Shown here: one piece after another, positions 23,513 through 32,381 of the stretch
Layout of the letters: the number at the start of each line of letters is the position of its first letter
Numbering within the stretch: position 1 is the stretch's first letter
DNA from: Peptococcaceae bacterium
Lineage (GTDB): Bacteria; Bacillota; Desulfitobacteriia; Desulfitobacteriales; Syntrophobotulaceae
Assembly (NCBI GenBank): GCA_009783315.1
Contig: WRHI01000010.1
Span: 1-44,527, forward strand
DNA length: 44,527 bases
Direction of reading: 5' to 3'
Notes under the pieces: generated by a model
What the model saw: only the letters and a program-made list of their open reading frames with translations
Told to the model about the DNA's origin: nothing
Database searches by the model: none
Program-made: the position numbers and the translations under genes

Positions 23513-25021
23513 TTGGGCGCGGAGACCAACGGGATAGGTCTGAATGCGCCTATTGTTGGGGTTTGTCAGGATTCGCGGCGTGTTTTGCCGGGTTCTCTGT
23601 TTGTTTGTGTTGTGGGAGAGAATGCTGACGGTCATGATTTTGCTCCTGTGGCTATTGAAGCAGGAGCCGGGGCCTTGTTGGTCGAAAGATATTTGCCGTG
23701 TGATTTTCCTCAGGTTATGGTTGATGAGGTTCGTGCTGTTGTGGGGGATTTGGCGGCTTTTCTTTATGATAAGCCGGCGCAGCGGCTGACCTTGGTGGGG
23801 GTAACCGGGACCAATGGCAAGACGACTGTGGTTAGTTTGATTGGGCGTGTTGCCGCTTGTTTGGGGAAGAAGGCGGGGATGATTGGGACTCTCGGTTTGG
23901 AGATTGATGGGTGTCTGACGCCGGGCAGCCATACAACGCCAGAAGCGGTCGATGTTCAGGCTTCCCTCCGCCGTATGGTGGATGAGGGTGTGGGGTTGGC
24001 GGCTATGGAGGTTTCATCTCATGCTTTGCATCAGGGCCGGATTAATGGCTGCGCTTTTGACGCAATGATTTTTACGAATCTGACCCAGGATCATTTGGAT
24101 TATCATAAAAGCATGGCGGACTATCTGGAGGCGAAGGCTTTGGCTTTTTCCCGCAGGGATTTCTATAAGAACGACAGGATTTCTCTTCTGAATGGAGATG
24201 ATCCCAGCTGCGCTTATTTGCTGGATAAGGCTGGATCCGCCGTTACCTACGGCATTGACGCGCTAGAATTGGATTACCGGGCTGCGAATATTGTGATGTC
24301 GGATGGGGGAGCTGGTTTTGATGTTCTGTGTGCCCGGAAGGGCGCTCAGTCGAGTGCTCAGAAGGGTGTTCCGGTGTGCCGTGCCCAGGTGCAGACCCCC
24401 GGCCGGTTTAGTGTTTATAATGCGCTGGCGGTTATTGCTTGGGCCAGGGAAAGCGGTTATGATGTGGAGGCGGTGTGCGATGTTTTAGCCGGGATTCCCG
24501 GGGTGCCCGGTCGGTTTGAGAGCGTGCGCTGCGGGCAGGATTTTCAGGTCATTGTTGATTATGCCCATACCCCGGATGGGTTGATTAATGTTTTGACGAC
24601 GGCGCGGGAAATTACAGCGGGCAGGCTGATTTGTGTTTTTGGCTGCGGCGGGGATCGGGATCGGACAAAGAGACCGCTGATGGGCCGGGCGGCCGCTTCT
24701 TTGAGCGATGTGGTTATTGTGACTTCTGATAACCCGCGGACTGAGGATCCGGCGGCTATTATTGACGATATTTTGCCGGGGTTGGCTCCGGAAGGTAGGG
24801 TTGAACCGGGCTCAAGTTATAAGATTGAGCAGGACTTGGAGGTGACCTGGATGATTGAGCCTGACCGATACAGCGCCATTGCGGCTGCGTGCCGGATGGC
24901 CCGTGCCGGAGATACGGTTATGATTGCCGGCAAGGGACATGAGGATTATCAGATCATCGGAAAGGATTCTATACATTTTGACGACCGTGAGGTGGCAGCG
25001 GAAATTCTTGCGGGTTTGTAG
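23513..25021 (+). CDS. murE: UDP-MurNAc-tripeptide synthetase (meso-diaminopimelate-adding)
   Basis: MurE adds the third stem residue to UDP-MurNAc-L-Ala-D-Glu. Landmarks are the nucleotide-sugar domain QDSRRVLPGSLFVCV, P-loop VTGTNGKTTVVSLI, TTPEAVDVQASLRRM, EVSSHALHQGR, FTNLTQDHLDYHKSM, VDYAHTPDGL and CGGDRDRTKRPLMG. DNPR in TSDNPRTED is the motif of meso-DAP enzymes. The first canonical start in frame is this TTG, but homology-like sequence (SKTVAEIADFLGAE) extends upstream to 23474, where only an ATA codon lies correctly spaced from GAGTAGGGG. The true start may be that rare codon, giving 13 more residues. Confidence 0.95.
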   Translation: MGAETNGIGLNAPIVGVCQDSRRVLPGSLFVCVVGENADGHDFAPVAIEAGAGALLVERYLPCDFPQVMVDEVRAVVGDLAAFLYDKPAQRLTLVGVTGTNGKTTVVSLIGRVAACLGKKAGMIGTLGLEIDGCLTPGSHTTPEAVDVQASLRRMVDEGVGLAAMEVSSHALHQGRINGCAFDAMIFTNLTQDHLDYHKSMADYLEAKALAFSRRDFYKNDRISLLNGDDPSCAYLLDKAGSAVTYGIDALELDYRAANIVMSDGGAGFDVLCARKGAQSSAQKGVPVCRAQVQTPGRFSVYNALAVIAWARESGYDVEAVCDVLAGIPGVPGRFESVRCGQDFQVIVDYAHTPDGLINVLTTAREITAGRLICVFGCGGDRDRTKRPLMGRAAASLSDVVIVTSDNPRTEDPAAIIDDILPGLAPEGRVEPGSSYKIEQDLEVTWMIEPDRYSAIAAACRMARAGDTVMIAGKGHEDYQIIGKDSIHFDDREVAAEILAGL

Positions 25022-25079
25022 GGATGATGGGCTAATCGATGAAGTAGACAAAGTTGTGAACCGAAGTTGGAGGTAAGTT

Positions 25080-26684
25080 ATGTGGAAAAGTGTTGAAGTG
25101 AGCGCGTTGGTTGACGGCAGGCTTTTTGGGCCCCAGGATAATTCGTTTGATAATTGTGTGGTTGATAGCCGTCAGGCGAGTGCTGGATCGCTGTTTTTTG
25201 CCATTCCAGGGCAGAGGTTGGATGGTCATGCCTTTATACGGCATGCTTGGGAAGCCGGAGCGACTATCGTTGTGGCGAGTGTGGAAGGGTATAAAAACCA
25301 TTTTTGCGCGCAGATTTCGCCTCTTACGGATAAGGATATTTATTTTACGGTACCGCCGGAAAAGACGTTGATTTTGGTTCCCGATGCTTTGGCGGCGCTG
25401 CAGAAGCTGGCTTATATTTGGCTTGATGAGTTGGACGCCTTGGTTGTCGCTGTAACGGGAAGCAATGGCAAAACAACGACGAAAGATATGATCGCGGCTG
25501 TTTTATCCGTGGGGTTCCAGGTACATAAAACCCCTGAGAATTTCAATACGGAAATTGGACTGCCTTTAAGTGTTTTGCAGGCGCCGCCGGGTACCGAGGT
25601 GTTTGTGCTGGAGATGGGTATGCGGGGGCCGGGGCAGATTACGCAGCTTTGTCAGATTTGCCGGCCTGATATTGGGGTGGTTACCAATATCGGCAATACC
25701 CATATTGAGCTTCTGGGTTCTCAGGAGGCTATTTCTCAGGCGAAGTGGGAACTGATCGCTTCTTTGCCCAAGGTGGGAATGGCGATTCTCAATGCTGATG
25801 ACGCCGAGAGCGCGGCGATGACAAAGCTGCGAGGAATGAATTGCCATAAGGTTTGTTTTGGCATGGAGGGCCGCTATGAGGATTTGCAGGTGCGGGCCTA
25901 TGATGTGGAGGTTTCCGGGGAAACGGGTACTCGCTTTAAGGTGGCTTGCGAGTTGGTTGAACGCAGCGTGATTCCACGGCGCGCTTGTGATCGCAACCCT
26001 GTTGTGGACGCAGGTATACAGAAGACGGACTGGAATATCGACCGGCGTCAGAGCCCGAACAAGGATCGCCGGCGGCTCAGCCATGAACCTTTGGAACCTA
26101 TTGTTGTGGAACTGCCGTTGCCCGGAAACCATAACGTGCTGAATGCTTTGGCGGCTTTGGCGGTGGGGCGTGCGCTCAATGTTCCTTTGCGGGAAGGCGC
26201 GCGGGCTTTGAACAGTCCGGGTCTTAGCAAAATGCGTTTGGAAATTGTATCGGGCATTGGCGGCAGTACGCTGATTAATGACGCCTATAACGCCAATCCG
26301 GCTTCAATGAAAGCCTCATTGGGTGTGCTTAAGGAGCGTGCAGATGGGGCGACGATTGCCGTGCTGGGTGATATGTTTGAATTGGGACAACTGGCCTTGA
26401 GCCAGCATCTGGTCGTGGGGGCGCTGGTGGCGTTTCTGGGTATTGATTATCTGGTCACACTGGGCTCTCTGGCGGAACAGATTGCCCGGGGCGCGGTTGA
26501 GAGCGGGTTTTCTGCCGACCGGGTTTTTCAGTGTCAGAGTCATGAGGAAGCGGTTCGTCGCACGCAGGAGCTGATTCACCAGGCTGGGCCGGGATGTTGG
26601 GTTCTGGTTAAGGCGTCCAGAGGGATGGCAATGGAGAGAATTGTCAATTTGATCGTTGACAATTCTCTAGGGGTTAGGGATTAG
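25080..26684 (+). CDS. murF: UDP-MurNAc-tripeptide--D-Ala-D-Ala ligase
   Basis: MurF adds D-Ala-D-Ala to complete the cytoplasmic pentapeptide precursor. Motifs: DSRQASAGSLFFAIPG, P-loop VTGSNGKTTTKDMIAAVL, KTPENFNTEIGLPLSVL, EMGMRGPGQI, NIGNTHIELLGS, LPGNHNVLNALAA, NDAYNANPASMKASL and LGDMFELGQ. At 534 residues it is roughly 70-80 longer than usual, mostly from a basic insert at about 25960-26095 (VIPRRACDRNPVV, DRRQSPNKDRRR) between the central strand and the C-terminal domain. Its last codons lie in a perfect 12-bp inverted repeat (GAGAATTGTCAA). GGAGGTAAGTT precedes the ATG. Confidence 0.95.
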   Translation: MWKSVEVSALVDGRLFGPQDNSFDNCVVDSRQASAGSLFFAIPGQRLDGHAFIRHAWEAGATIVVASVEGYKNHFCAQISPLTDKDIYFTVPPEKTLILVPDALAALQKLAYIWLDELDALVVAVTGSNGKTTTKDMIAAVLSVGFQVHKTPENFNTEIGLPLSVLQAPPGTEVFVLEMGMRGPGQITQLCQICRPDIGVVTNIGNTHIELLGSQEAISQAKWELIASLPKVGMAILNADDAESAAMTKLRGMNCHKVCFGMEGRYEDLQVRAYDVEVSGETGTRFKVACELVERSVIPRRACDRNPVVDAGIQKTDWNIDRRQSPNKDRRRLSHEPLEPIVVELPLPGNHNVLNALAALAVGRALNVPLREGARALNSPGLSKMRLEIVSGIGGSTLINDAYNANPASMKASLGVLKERADGATIAVLGDMFELGQLALSQHLVVGALVAFLGIDYLVTLGSLAEQIARGAVESGFSADRVFQCQSHEEAVRRTQELIHQAGPGCWVLVKASRGMAMERIVNLIVDNSLGVRD

Positions 26685-26736
26685 GGGTTAGAGGTTAGTT
26701 GGTGACGAGAATACCGAATATCGAATACCTCGAACA
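26668..26736. repeat. Two adjoining heptanucleotide repeats at the murF end
   Basis: AGGGGTT, AGGGATT, AGGGGTT, AGAGGTT run over the murF stop codon, then GAATACC, GAATATC, GAATACC lie just before the mraY ribosome binding site. Both have period 7. Confidence 0.85.
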
Positions 26737-26748
26737 GGGGGTGCAGCG

Positions 26749-27729
26749 ATGACTTATATGCTTATTTTGTCAACGGGGATTGCTTTGGTGGTTAGTTTGA
26801 TTATGGGTCCTCTGTTGATTCCCAAGCTTCATCAATGGAAGTTCGGTCAAAATATTCGTCTGGATGGCCCGCAGCATCATTTGCGTAAAGCGGGAACGCC
26901 TACTGTTGGCGGAATTATTATTTTAATTGCTGTGGTTGTCGCTGTTGGGGTCTGCGCTTTTCCTTTGAATATGCCGGTTCTGATCTGTTTGCTTTCTTTT
27001 GTTTTGTTTGGGGTTTTGGGCGGTCTCGATGATGTTATTAAAATTGTGAAGAAACGTAATTTAGGTCTGACCGCGAAACAGAAGCTGTTTGGGCAGTTTG
27101 TTTTGGTTGGGGTTATTTTGGCGTTGGCGGCTTGGGCCGGTCGCGGGACGGATATGGTGCTGCCTTTTGTGCAAGGCTCGTTTGAGATGGGTTGGCTTTA
27201 TTATCCTTTTACGGCTGTTCTGCTAGTGGGCATGATTAATGCTGTTAATTTGACGGATGGATTGGATGGGCTGGCTTCGGGCAGTGTAATTTTTTCGGCG
27301 TCAGCGTTCTATTGTATTGCTCTCATTCTGTGGACCCGGGGTGTGAATGAAGCGTGGGAGATCGCGATTTTTGCAGCTGCTTTGGTGGGAGCTTGTTTCG
27401 GCTTTCTTCGGTTTAACGCTTATCCGGCTCAGGTTTTTATGGGAGATTGCGGTTCTTTGGCTTTGGGGGGCGCTTTGGCGGCTCTGGCGGTGATGACACG
27501 CACAGAGATACTTTTTTTGCTGGTTGGGTTTATCTATGTCGTTGAACTTCTTTCGGTGGTTTTACAGGTTTTATCTTTTAAAGCCCGGGGTAAACGGATT
27601 TTTCGTATGAGTCCGTTGCATCATCATTTTGAGTTAGGTGGCTGGAGCGAGCAGAAGGTCGTGGCGGTGTTTTGGGGTTGTTCCTTTGTTGCCGCGACGG
27701 TTTCGGCGGTTGTTTTTTTCTTGGCGTAA
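26749..27729 (+). CDS. mraY: Phospho-N-acetylmuramoyl-pentapeptide transferase
   Basis: MraY moves phospho-MurNAc-pentapeptide onto undecaprenyl phosphate to make lipid I at the inner membrane. The 326-residue protein has about ten membrane segments and the family's signatures: KAGTPTVGGIIIL near the start, GGLDDVIKIVKKRNLGLTAKQK (Mg and substrate aspartates), NAVNLTDGLDGLASG, FMGDCGSLALGG and SPLHHHFELGGWSEQKVV. The ATG has a modest GGGGGTGCAG site. Confidence 0.97.
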   Translation: MTYMLILSTGIALVVSLIMGPLLIPKLHQWKFGQNIRLDGPQHHLRKAGTPTVGGIIILIAVVVAVGVCAFPLNMPVLICLLSFVLFGVLGGLDDVIKIVKKRNLGLTAKQKLFGQFVLVGVILALAAWAGRGTDMVLPFVQGSFEMGWLYYPFTAVLLVGMINAVNLTDGLDGLASGSVIFSASAFYCIALILWTRGVNEAWEIAIFAAALVGACFGFLRFNAYPAQVFMGDCGSLALGGALAALAVMTRTEILFLLVGFIYVVELLSVVLQVLSFKARGKRIFRMSPLHHHFELGGWSEQKVVAVFWGCSFVAATVSAVVFFLA

Positions 27730-27780
27730 ATTTTTTGCTGTGAGCATTGATTAAGTTAGTAAGGAGTTGTTGGGGCTGAT

Positions 27781-29142
27781 ATGAAAGTTGTGGTTGTGGG
27801 GGCTGGGATGAGTGGCGCGGCGGCAGCCGCTTTGCTGTATAATAGAGAAGATTTGGTTTATTTGATGGATACAAAGGAGGCGGCGGAGCTTCCTTTTGTT
27901 CGTGACTTAATTCTGCCGGAGGAGCAGAGGGTGTTTGGTCGGGAAATGACGTTGGCCAACGTGCCGGGGGGGGCGCCTGATCTCATGGTGTTGTCACCGG
28001 GGGTGCCGCCGAAGGCGAAGGTAGTTCAGGAAGCTTTGACTGAGGGGATTCCGATTTGGAGCGAAGTGGAGCTGGCCTTGACCGGGGACAGTGAGGGGGA
28101 TCTTGGCGCAGTCGTTGTGGGGGTAACGGGCAGCAACGGCAAGACAACGACAACAAGCTTGATTGGGGTTTTGGCGGGGAGTACGGGGAAGAGGTCGGTG
28201 GTGGCCGGAAATATTGGTCTGCCTTTAGCCGGCCTTTCGCCTGTTGAGTATGATTATGTTGTGGCCGAGCTGTCGAGTTTTCAGCTGGCTTTTTTGGATA
28301 GACTGAGGATTCCAATCGCGGTGCTGCTTAATGTGACGCCTGACCATTTGGATTGGCATGGGTCTTTTGAAGAGTACGCGGAGGCGAAAGGGCGGATTTT
28401 TCGGAATCAGCTGCCCGGTGATCTTTGTGTGATTAATTGGGATTGTCCCGTTTGCCGGCGTTTGTCTGAACAGGCGCAGTCTCGCCGGGTTTTTTTCAGT
28501 TCTACAGTGCTGCTGGATACGGGTTGGGGATTGGAAAAGGGATGGATTGTGCGTCGTTGTGATGGCAGGAGTCAGCCGGTGGTGGCGGTGGACGAGCTTC
28601 AACTTAAGGGGGCGCATAATTATGAGAATGTGATGGCGGCTCTGGCTGTGGGGGAGGAGTTGAGGTTGTCGGATGCGGATTTGGCCGGGATTGTGAGTGG
28701 TTTCGCGCCGGTGCGACATCGCCAGGAGGTTGTGGGGACTTTTGACGGGGTTCTTTTTGTTAATGATTCGAAAGCGACGAACCCTGATTCGGCTATTAAG
28801 GCGTTGGCTTCTTATGCCCAGCCTATTGTTTTGTTGGCGGGCGGTAAGAATAAAGGCCTTGATATGACGCAATTCATGGAGGCGGCGCGAGGTTGCTGTC
28901 GTTGTGTTGTGTTCTATGGCGAAGCCGCCGATGAGCTCCGGAGCGCGGCTGCGGCGGTTGGGATTCCCCGGATGATGTCGGTGGGCAGTTTTGCTGAAGC
29001 GGTGAAGGCAGCGATTGCCGTGGCTGAGGCAGGAGACGTGGTGCTGCTTTCACCGGGGTGCACGAGTTGGGATGCGTTTAAGAATTATGAGGAACGAGGG
29101 GCTTGTTTTCGGGAGCTGGTGCGAGAACATTTTTCCGGCTGA
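27781..29142 (+). CDS. murD: UDP-MurNAc-L-alanine--D-glutamate ligase
   Basis: MurD adds D-glutamate to UDP-MurNAc-L-Ala. The 453-residue protein has an N-terminal Rossmann part (KVVVVGAGMSGAAAAALL), LSPGVPPKAKVVQEA, P-loop VTGSNGKTTTTSLIGVL, GNIGLPL, ELSSFQL, LNVTPDHLDWHGSFEEY, ALAVGEE, FVNDSKATNPDSAIKAL, LLAGGKNKGLDM and LSPGCTSWDAFKNYEERG. AAGGAG lies upstream of the ATG. A 379-base gap with a hairpin and a repeat element separates it from ftsW. Confidence 0.97.
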   Translation: MKVVVVGAGMSGAAAAALLYNREDLVYLMDTKEAAELPFVRDLILPEEQRVFGREMTLANVPGGAPDLMVLSPGVPPKAKVVQEALTEGIPIWSEVELALTGDSEGDLGAVVVGVTGSNGKTTTTSLIGVLAGSTGKRSVVAGNIGLPLAGLSPVEYDYVVAELSSFQLAFLDRLRIPIAVLLNVTPDHLDWHGSFEEYAEAKGRIFRNQLPGDLCVINWDCPVCRRLSEQAQSRRVFFSSTVLLDTGWGLEKGWIVRRCDGRSQPVVAVDELQLKGAHNYENVMAALAVGEELRLSDADLAGIVSGFAPVRHRQEVVGTFDGVLFVNDSKATNPDSAIKALASYAQPIVLLAGGKNKGLDMTQFMEAARGCCRCVVFYGEAADELRSAAAAVGIPRMMSVGSFAEAVKAAIAVAEAGDVVLLSPGCTSWDAFKNYEERGACFRELVREHFSG

Positions 29143-29161
29143 ATCTCAGTGATAATAATAA

Positions 29162-29224
29162 AAGCTCACTGTCTTAACTAGCGGTAAAAATAACGGAAAT
29201 TACCTTGCTAAGACGGGTGAGCTT
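29162..29224. other. Long imperfect hairpin after murD
   Basis: AAGCTCAC ... GTCTTA ... GGTAA at 29162-29186 pairs with 29200-29224, with a few bulges and a 13-base A-rich loop. It lies 20 bases after the murD stop. No T-run follows, so it is not a classical terminator; it could be a transcript-processing site or an element end. Confidence 0.55.
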
Positions 29225-29421
29225 CATTGGTATTTTCCCCTTCTTCCACAAGAGGATTCGATGAAATTATTGCCTTTTGAACAAGTTTTAAGGGTTACTG
29301 AGCGTAAGTGTCGCGATTAGAAAATATTTTTCCATCTGAAGTTTATTTTGGTTTTGATGGTGCTTCAACATAACATTTTTAAGGAATACGCGCGTAAACA
29401 TATATAGATGACAATGAACAC

Positions 29422-29488
29422 CAGTACTCTGCCAAGCCAAAATCATTTAATGTCTTGCGTCGTCTTACTGCTGAAAGATATCAGCTGT
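29422..29488. repeat. Dispersed AGTACTC element, copy 3
   Basis: CAGTACTCTGCCAAGCC, AAAATCATTTAATGTCTTGC and TACTGCTGAAAGATATCAGC match copy 2 at 13268 over about 66 bases. The right end seen in copy 2 is missing. It ends about 34 bases before ftsW. The rest of the murD-ftsW gap holds no gene. Confidence 0.7.
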
Positions 29489-29521
29489 CTATTATGTCCC
29501 ATTGTCATGTGAGTTGTCCGT

Positions 29522-30634
29522 TTGGGGGTGTTTACGCTGAGAAGCAAGTTTGTCGACCTTAATATCGATTGGGGTCTATTGGTTGTTATCGCGGTGTTGG
29601 TTGTGCTTGGCATAGTTATGACGTACAGCTCAAGTGCGGTTAAGGGAATGCTCTACTATGATAACAAGTATCACTTCTTTTTTATGCAGTTGCTGTGGGT
29701 GACTCTGGGATCTGTGGCTATGACTGTCGCCGCCAGGGTAGATGTCCGGCTGCTTTGGCAATGGGCTAAGGTGCTATTTATTGTTTCACTGGTTCTTCTG
29801 TTGTTGGTGAAGGTGCCGGGGCTGGGACGCAGTGTGAACGGCGCCAACCGCTGGATTGGTTTGGGGCCTCTTTCGATTCAACCATCTGAGGTGATCAAGA
29901 TTGCGATGGTTCTTATTGTTGCCAAAGTGTTGACGCAGACGCGGGATTTTGGCTCGTTCCGTCGCGGTATGCTGCCGACTTTAGCGCTTATGGGATTGGT
30001 TTGCGGCTTGGTGATGCTGCAGCCGGATTTGGGAACGACGCTTGTGATTGCGGCCAGTGTCTGTATTATGCTTGTGGTGGCGGGAGCACGCGTCAAGCAT
30101 ATGGCTATGCTGGGCGGCGCGGGCGCGGCTTTGATGACAATGGCTATTCTGTCGGCGCCGTATAGGATGCGGCGGATTTTTGCCTTCATTGATCCCTGGG
30201 CCGATCCTTCGGGCAACGGTTATCAGACCATCCAAGCTCTGCTTGCTTTGGGGCCGGGTGGTTTATTCGGTTTGGGTTTGGGACAGAGCCGGCAAAAATT
30301 CCTCTATCTGCCGGAAAATCATACAGACTTCATCTTCGCAATGATTGGCGAAGAGCTGGGGTTCATCGGCGGTTGTTTTATCATTCTCTTGTTTTTCTTA
30401 TTCATCTGGCGGGGGTTTCGCGTGGCCATGCGTGTAAACGACCCGTTTTTGAGTCTCTTGGCTGCTGGGCTCACATCGCTGATCGGGGTTCAGGCGATGG
30501 TCAATATAGGCGTTGTTTCCGGCCTGTTGCCGGTGACAGGGATTACGCTGCCGTTTTTGAGTTATGGAGGGACATCACTGATTTTCACAATGATTGCCGC
30601 GGGGTTGCTGTTGAATGTTTCGCGGGAAACTTAG
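29522..30634 (+). CDS. ftsW: FtsW/SpoVE-type lipid II polymerase (SEDS family)
   Basis: SEDS proteins polymerise lipid II glycan strands with a class B PBP partner, here most likely the PBP encoded upstream. The 370-residue protein has about ten membrane segments and SEDS signatures: MTYSSSAVKG, NGANRWIGLGPLSIQPSEVIKIAMVL, MLQPDLGTTLVI, GNGYQTIQALLALGPGGLFGLGLGQS, YLPENHTDFIFAMIGEELGFIG, and PVTGITLPFLSYGGTSL. The TTG at 29522 or GTG at 29528 could be the start; the site before them is weak. The stop is followed at once by a heptamer repeat array. Confidence 0.95.
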   Translation: MGVFTLRSKFVDLNIDWGLLVVIAVLVVLGIVMTYSSSAVKGMLYYDNKYHFFFMQLLWVTLGSVAMTVAARVDVRLLWQWAKVLFIVSLVLLLLVKVPGLGRSVNGANRWIGLGPLSIQPSEVIKIAMVLIVAKVLTQTRDFGSFRRGMLPTLALMGLVCGLVMLQPDLGTTLVIAASVCIMLVVAGARVKHMAMLGGAGAALMTMAILSAPYRMRRIFAFIDPWADPSGNGYQTIQALLALGPGGLFGLGLGQSRQKFLYLPENHTDFIFAMIGEELGFIGGCFIILLFFLFIWRGFRVAMRVNDPFLSLLAAGLTSLIGVQAMVNIGVVSGLLPVTGITLPFLSYGGTSLIFTMIAAGLLLNVSRET

Positions 30635-30911
30635 GCAATGGACATAGGCAATGGACAATGGACATAGGCAATGGACAATGGACAATGGACAATGGACAAT
30701 GAGGATGTAGTTGGGTAGGGGCTTAATCCAAGGATTGGAATGGGATAATAAACAAAGAGTGATACAGGATACAGGATACAGGATACAGGATACAGAATAT
30801 AGAATACAGGAAGTAAGGAGATAAAATGGCGAATACATGATACAGAAGACAATTGATATCAGCCTTGTCCATTGTCCATTGTCCATTGTCATTGTCCATT
30901 GTCCATTGTCA
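30634..30911. repeat. Composite heptanucleotide repeat region between ftsW and murG
   Basis: Three arrays: 30634-30702 of GACAATG (with GACATAG variants), 30761-30810 of GATACAG, and 30865-30911 of CATTGTC, which is the reverse complement of the first. The outer arrays can pair as one long hairpin of about 45 bp with a 160-base loop holding the second array. The region has no gene and lies directly before the murG ribosome binding site. Confidence 0.9.
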
Positions 30912-30928
30912 GAAAGGTGGTTTTCTTT

Positions 30929-32038
30929 GTGCGTGTTATTGTTACGGGAGGCGGAACCGGTGGACATATTTACCCGGCTTTGGCGATTGCTGAGGGTATT
31001 CGCAAGGCTCAGCCCCAGGCGGAGATTCTTTATGTGGGGTTGAAGGAGGGTATGGAGGCGCGGCTGGTACCGGAAGCCGGGTGGGATTTTCAGGGGATTG
31101 CGGGACGGGGTTTGCCGCGCCGTTTGAGCTTGACGTTGTTGAAGACTGTGGGCAGCAATCTGAAGGCTCTTTGGCAGACGAAGAAGATTATGAAAGATTT
31201 TCATCCCGATCTTGTTGTGGGGACGGGGGGATTTGTTTCCGGTCCGGTGTTGCTGGTGGCTTCGTTGTTTGGGGTGCCGGCGCTGCTGCATGAGCAGAAT
31301 GTGTGGCCGGGGATGACCAATAAATTGTTGGCGCGTCGGGTGAAGAGGGTGATGCTGGCTTTTGCCGACGGACGCAGCCATTTTCCTGAGTCTTGCCCTG
31401 TGACGGTGGTGGGACAACCTGTGCGGCCTAGTGTTGGCCGGGTTGACCGGGAGGAAGCGTTAGGATTTTTTGGGTTGGAGCCGGGAAAGAAGGTTCTGCT
31501 GGTGACAGGGGGGAGCCGTGGCGCCCGCAGTATTAACCGGGCGATGGTTTCTATCGCGGAGAAACTGCGGGAGCGTGAAGATGTGCAGTTGATCTGGGCC
31601 ACGGGGACTTTGGATTATGAGGATTCTTTGGCGGAGTTGCGGCGGTTGGGGATTGAGCCCCAGAGGCCGGGGTGGCATGTCGCCGCTTATATCGAGAAGA
31701 TGCCTCACGCGCTGGCGGTGGCTGATTTGTGTGTCTGCCGGGCCGGAGCAACAACGTTGGCTGAGCTGTCGGCGGCGGGGCTGCCGAGCATCTTGATTCC
31801 TTATCCTTACGCGGCGGAGAATCATCAGGAGTTTAACGCCCGGGCTATGGTGGATGGCGGCGCGGCGCGCATGGTTTTGGATAAGGAGATGACGGGGGAG
31901 GGGCTATGGCAGGAAGTGGAGCGGTTATTGGGCAACGCTTTCGCGTTGAAGGAGATGGCGGCGCGGGCCGGGGAGGCGATGCGGCGTGATGCTTTGGAGA
32001 GTATTGTGGGGATTTGTTTGGAGACGGCTTGGCGGTGA
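30929..32038 (+). CDS. murG: UDP-N-acetylglucosamine:lipid I GlcNAc transferase
   Basis: MurG makes lipid II on the inner face of the membrane. The GTG at 30929 follows AAAGGTGG at 8 bases and yields the family start MRVIVTGGGTGGHIYPALAIAEG; the longer frame would translate the repeat array. The 369-residue GT-B protein also shows VVGTGGFVSGPVLL, LHEQNVWPGMTNKLLARRV, VGQPVRP, VTGGSRGARSINRA, VCRAGATTLAELSAAGLPSILIPYPYAAENHQ. After it, murC and murB would be expected in many Clostridia, but a 343-base gap and murA follow. Confidence 0.97.
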   Translation: MRVIVTGGGTGGHIYPALAIAEGIRKAQPQAEILYVGLKEGMEARLVPEAGWDFQGIAGRGLPRRLSLTLLKTVGSNLKALWQTKKIMKDFHPDLVVGTGGFVSGPVLLVASLFGVPALLHEQNVWPGMTNKLLARRVKRVMLAFADGRSHFPESCPVTVVGQPVRPSVGRVDREEALGFFGLEPGKKVLLVTGGSRGARSINRAMVSIAEKLREREDVQLIWATGTLDYEDSLAELRRLGIEPQRPGWHVAAYIEKMPHALAVADLCVCRAGATTLAELSAAGLPSILIPYPYAAENHQEFNARAMVDGGAARMVLDKEMTGEGLWQEVERLLGNAFALKEMAARAGEAMRRDALESIVGICLETAWR

Positions 32039-32266
32039 GGCGCCACAAAAGAAGCGGAAGAAATGAATTATTGGTTTGAAAAGAAAGAGGCGTTTCGCAT
32101 TGTGGGGGTGGTGTTTTCCTTTCAGCAAAGTCTTTGGACTGTGCTCGTAACCTTTTTTGCCGTTCGAACATAATATAAACAGCTGATACCTAAATAACAT
32201 ATTTATTCTGGTTCTCAAGGGTTCTGTCAGCAGTCGATCTACCTATGCCCATGTTTCTGCTTCTGC

Positions 32267-32293
32267 CTGATTATTGCCAATGGCAATGATCAG
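32267..32293. promoter_or_regulatory. Palindrome upstream of murA
   Basis: CTGATTATTGCC and its inverted partner GGCAATGATCAG flank a 3-base centre, one mismatch, about 90 bases before murA. It looks like an operator for a dimeric regulator, though I cannot name one. The surrounding 32039-32381 gap holds no gene; promoter hexamers nearby (TTGATT, TATGCT) are too closely spaced to be convincing. Confidence 0.45.
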
Positions 32294-32381
32294 CTATGTT
32301 GATTGTGTTATCAAACTGTTATGCTGACTCCTGTTTGTAAGCAAGATGAGGATAAACGACTTAGTTGGGGGGGGGAAAACA

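Noticed and set aside
30575-31417. 280-codon minus-strand frame with SIVHCPLSIVHC-type text
   Set aside because: The text is a translation of the GACAATG heptamer array and the rest is antisense to murG.
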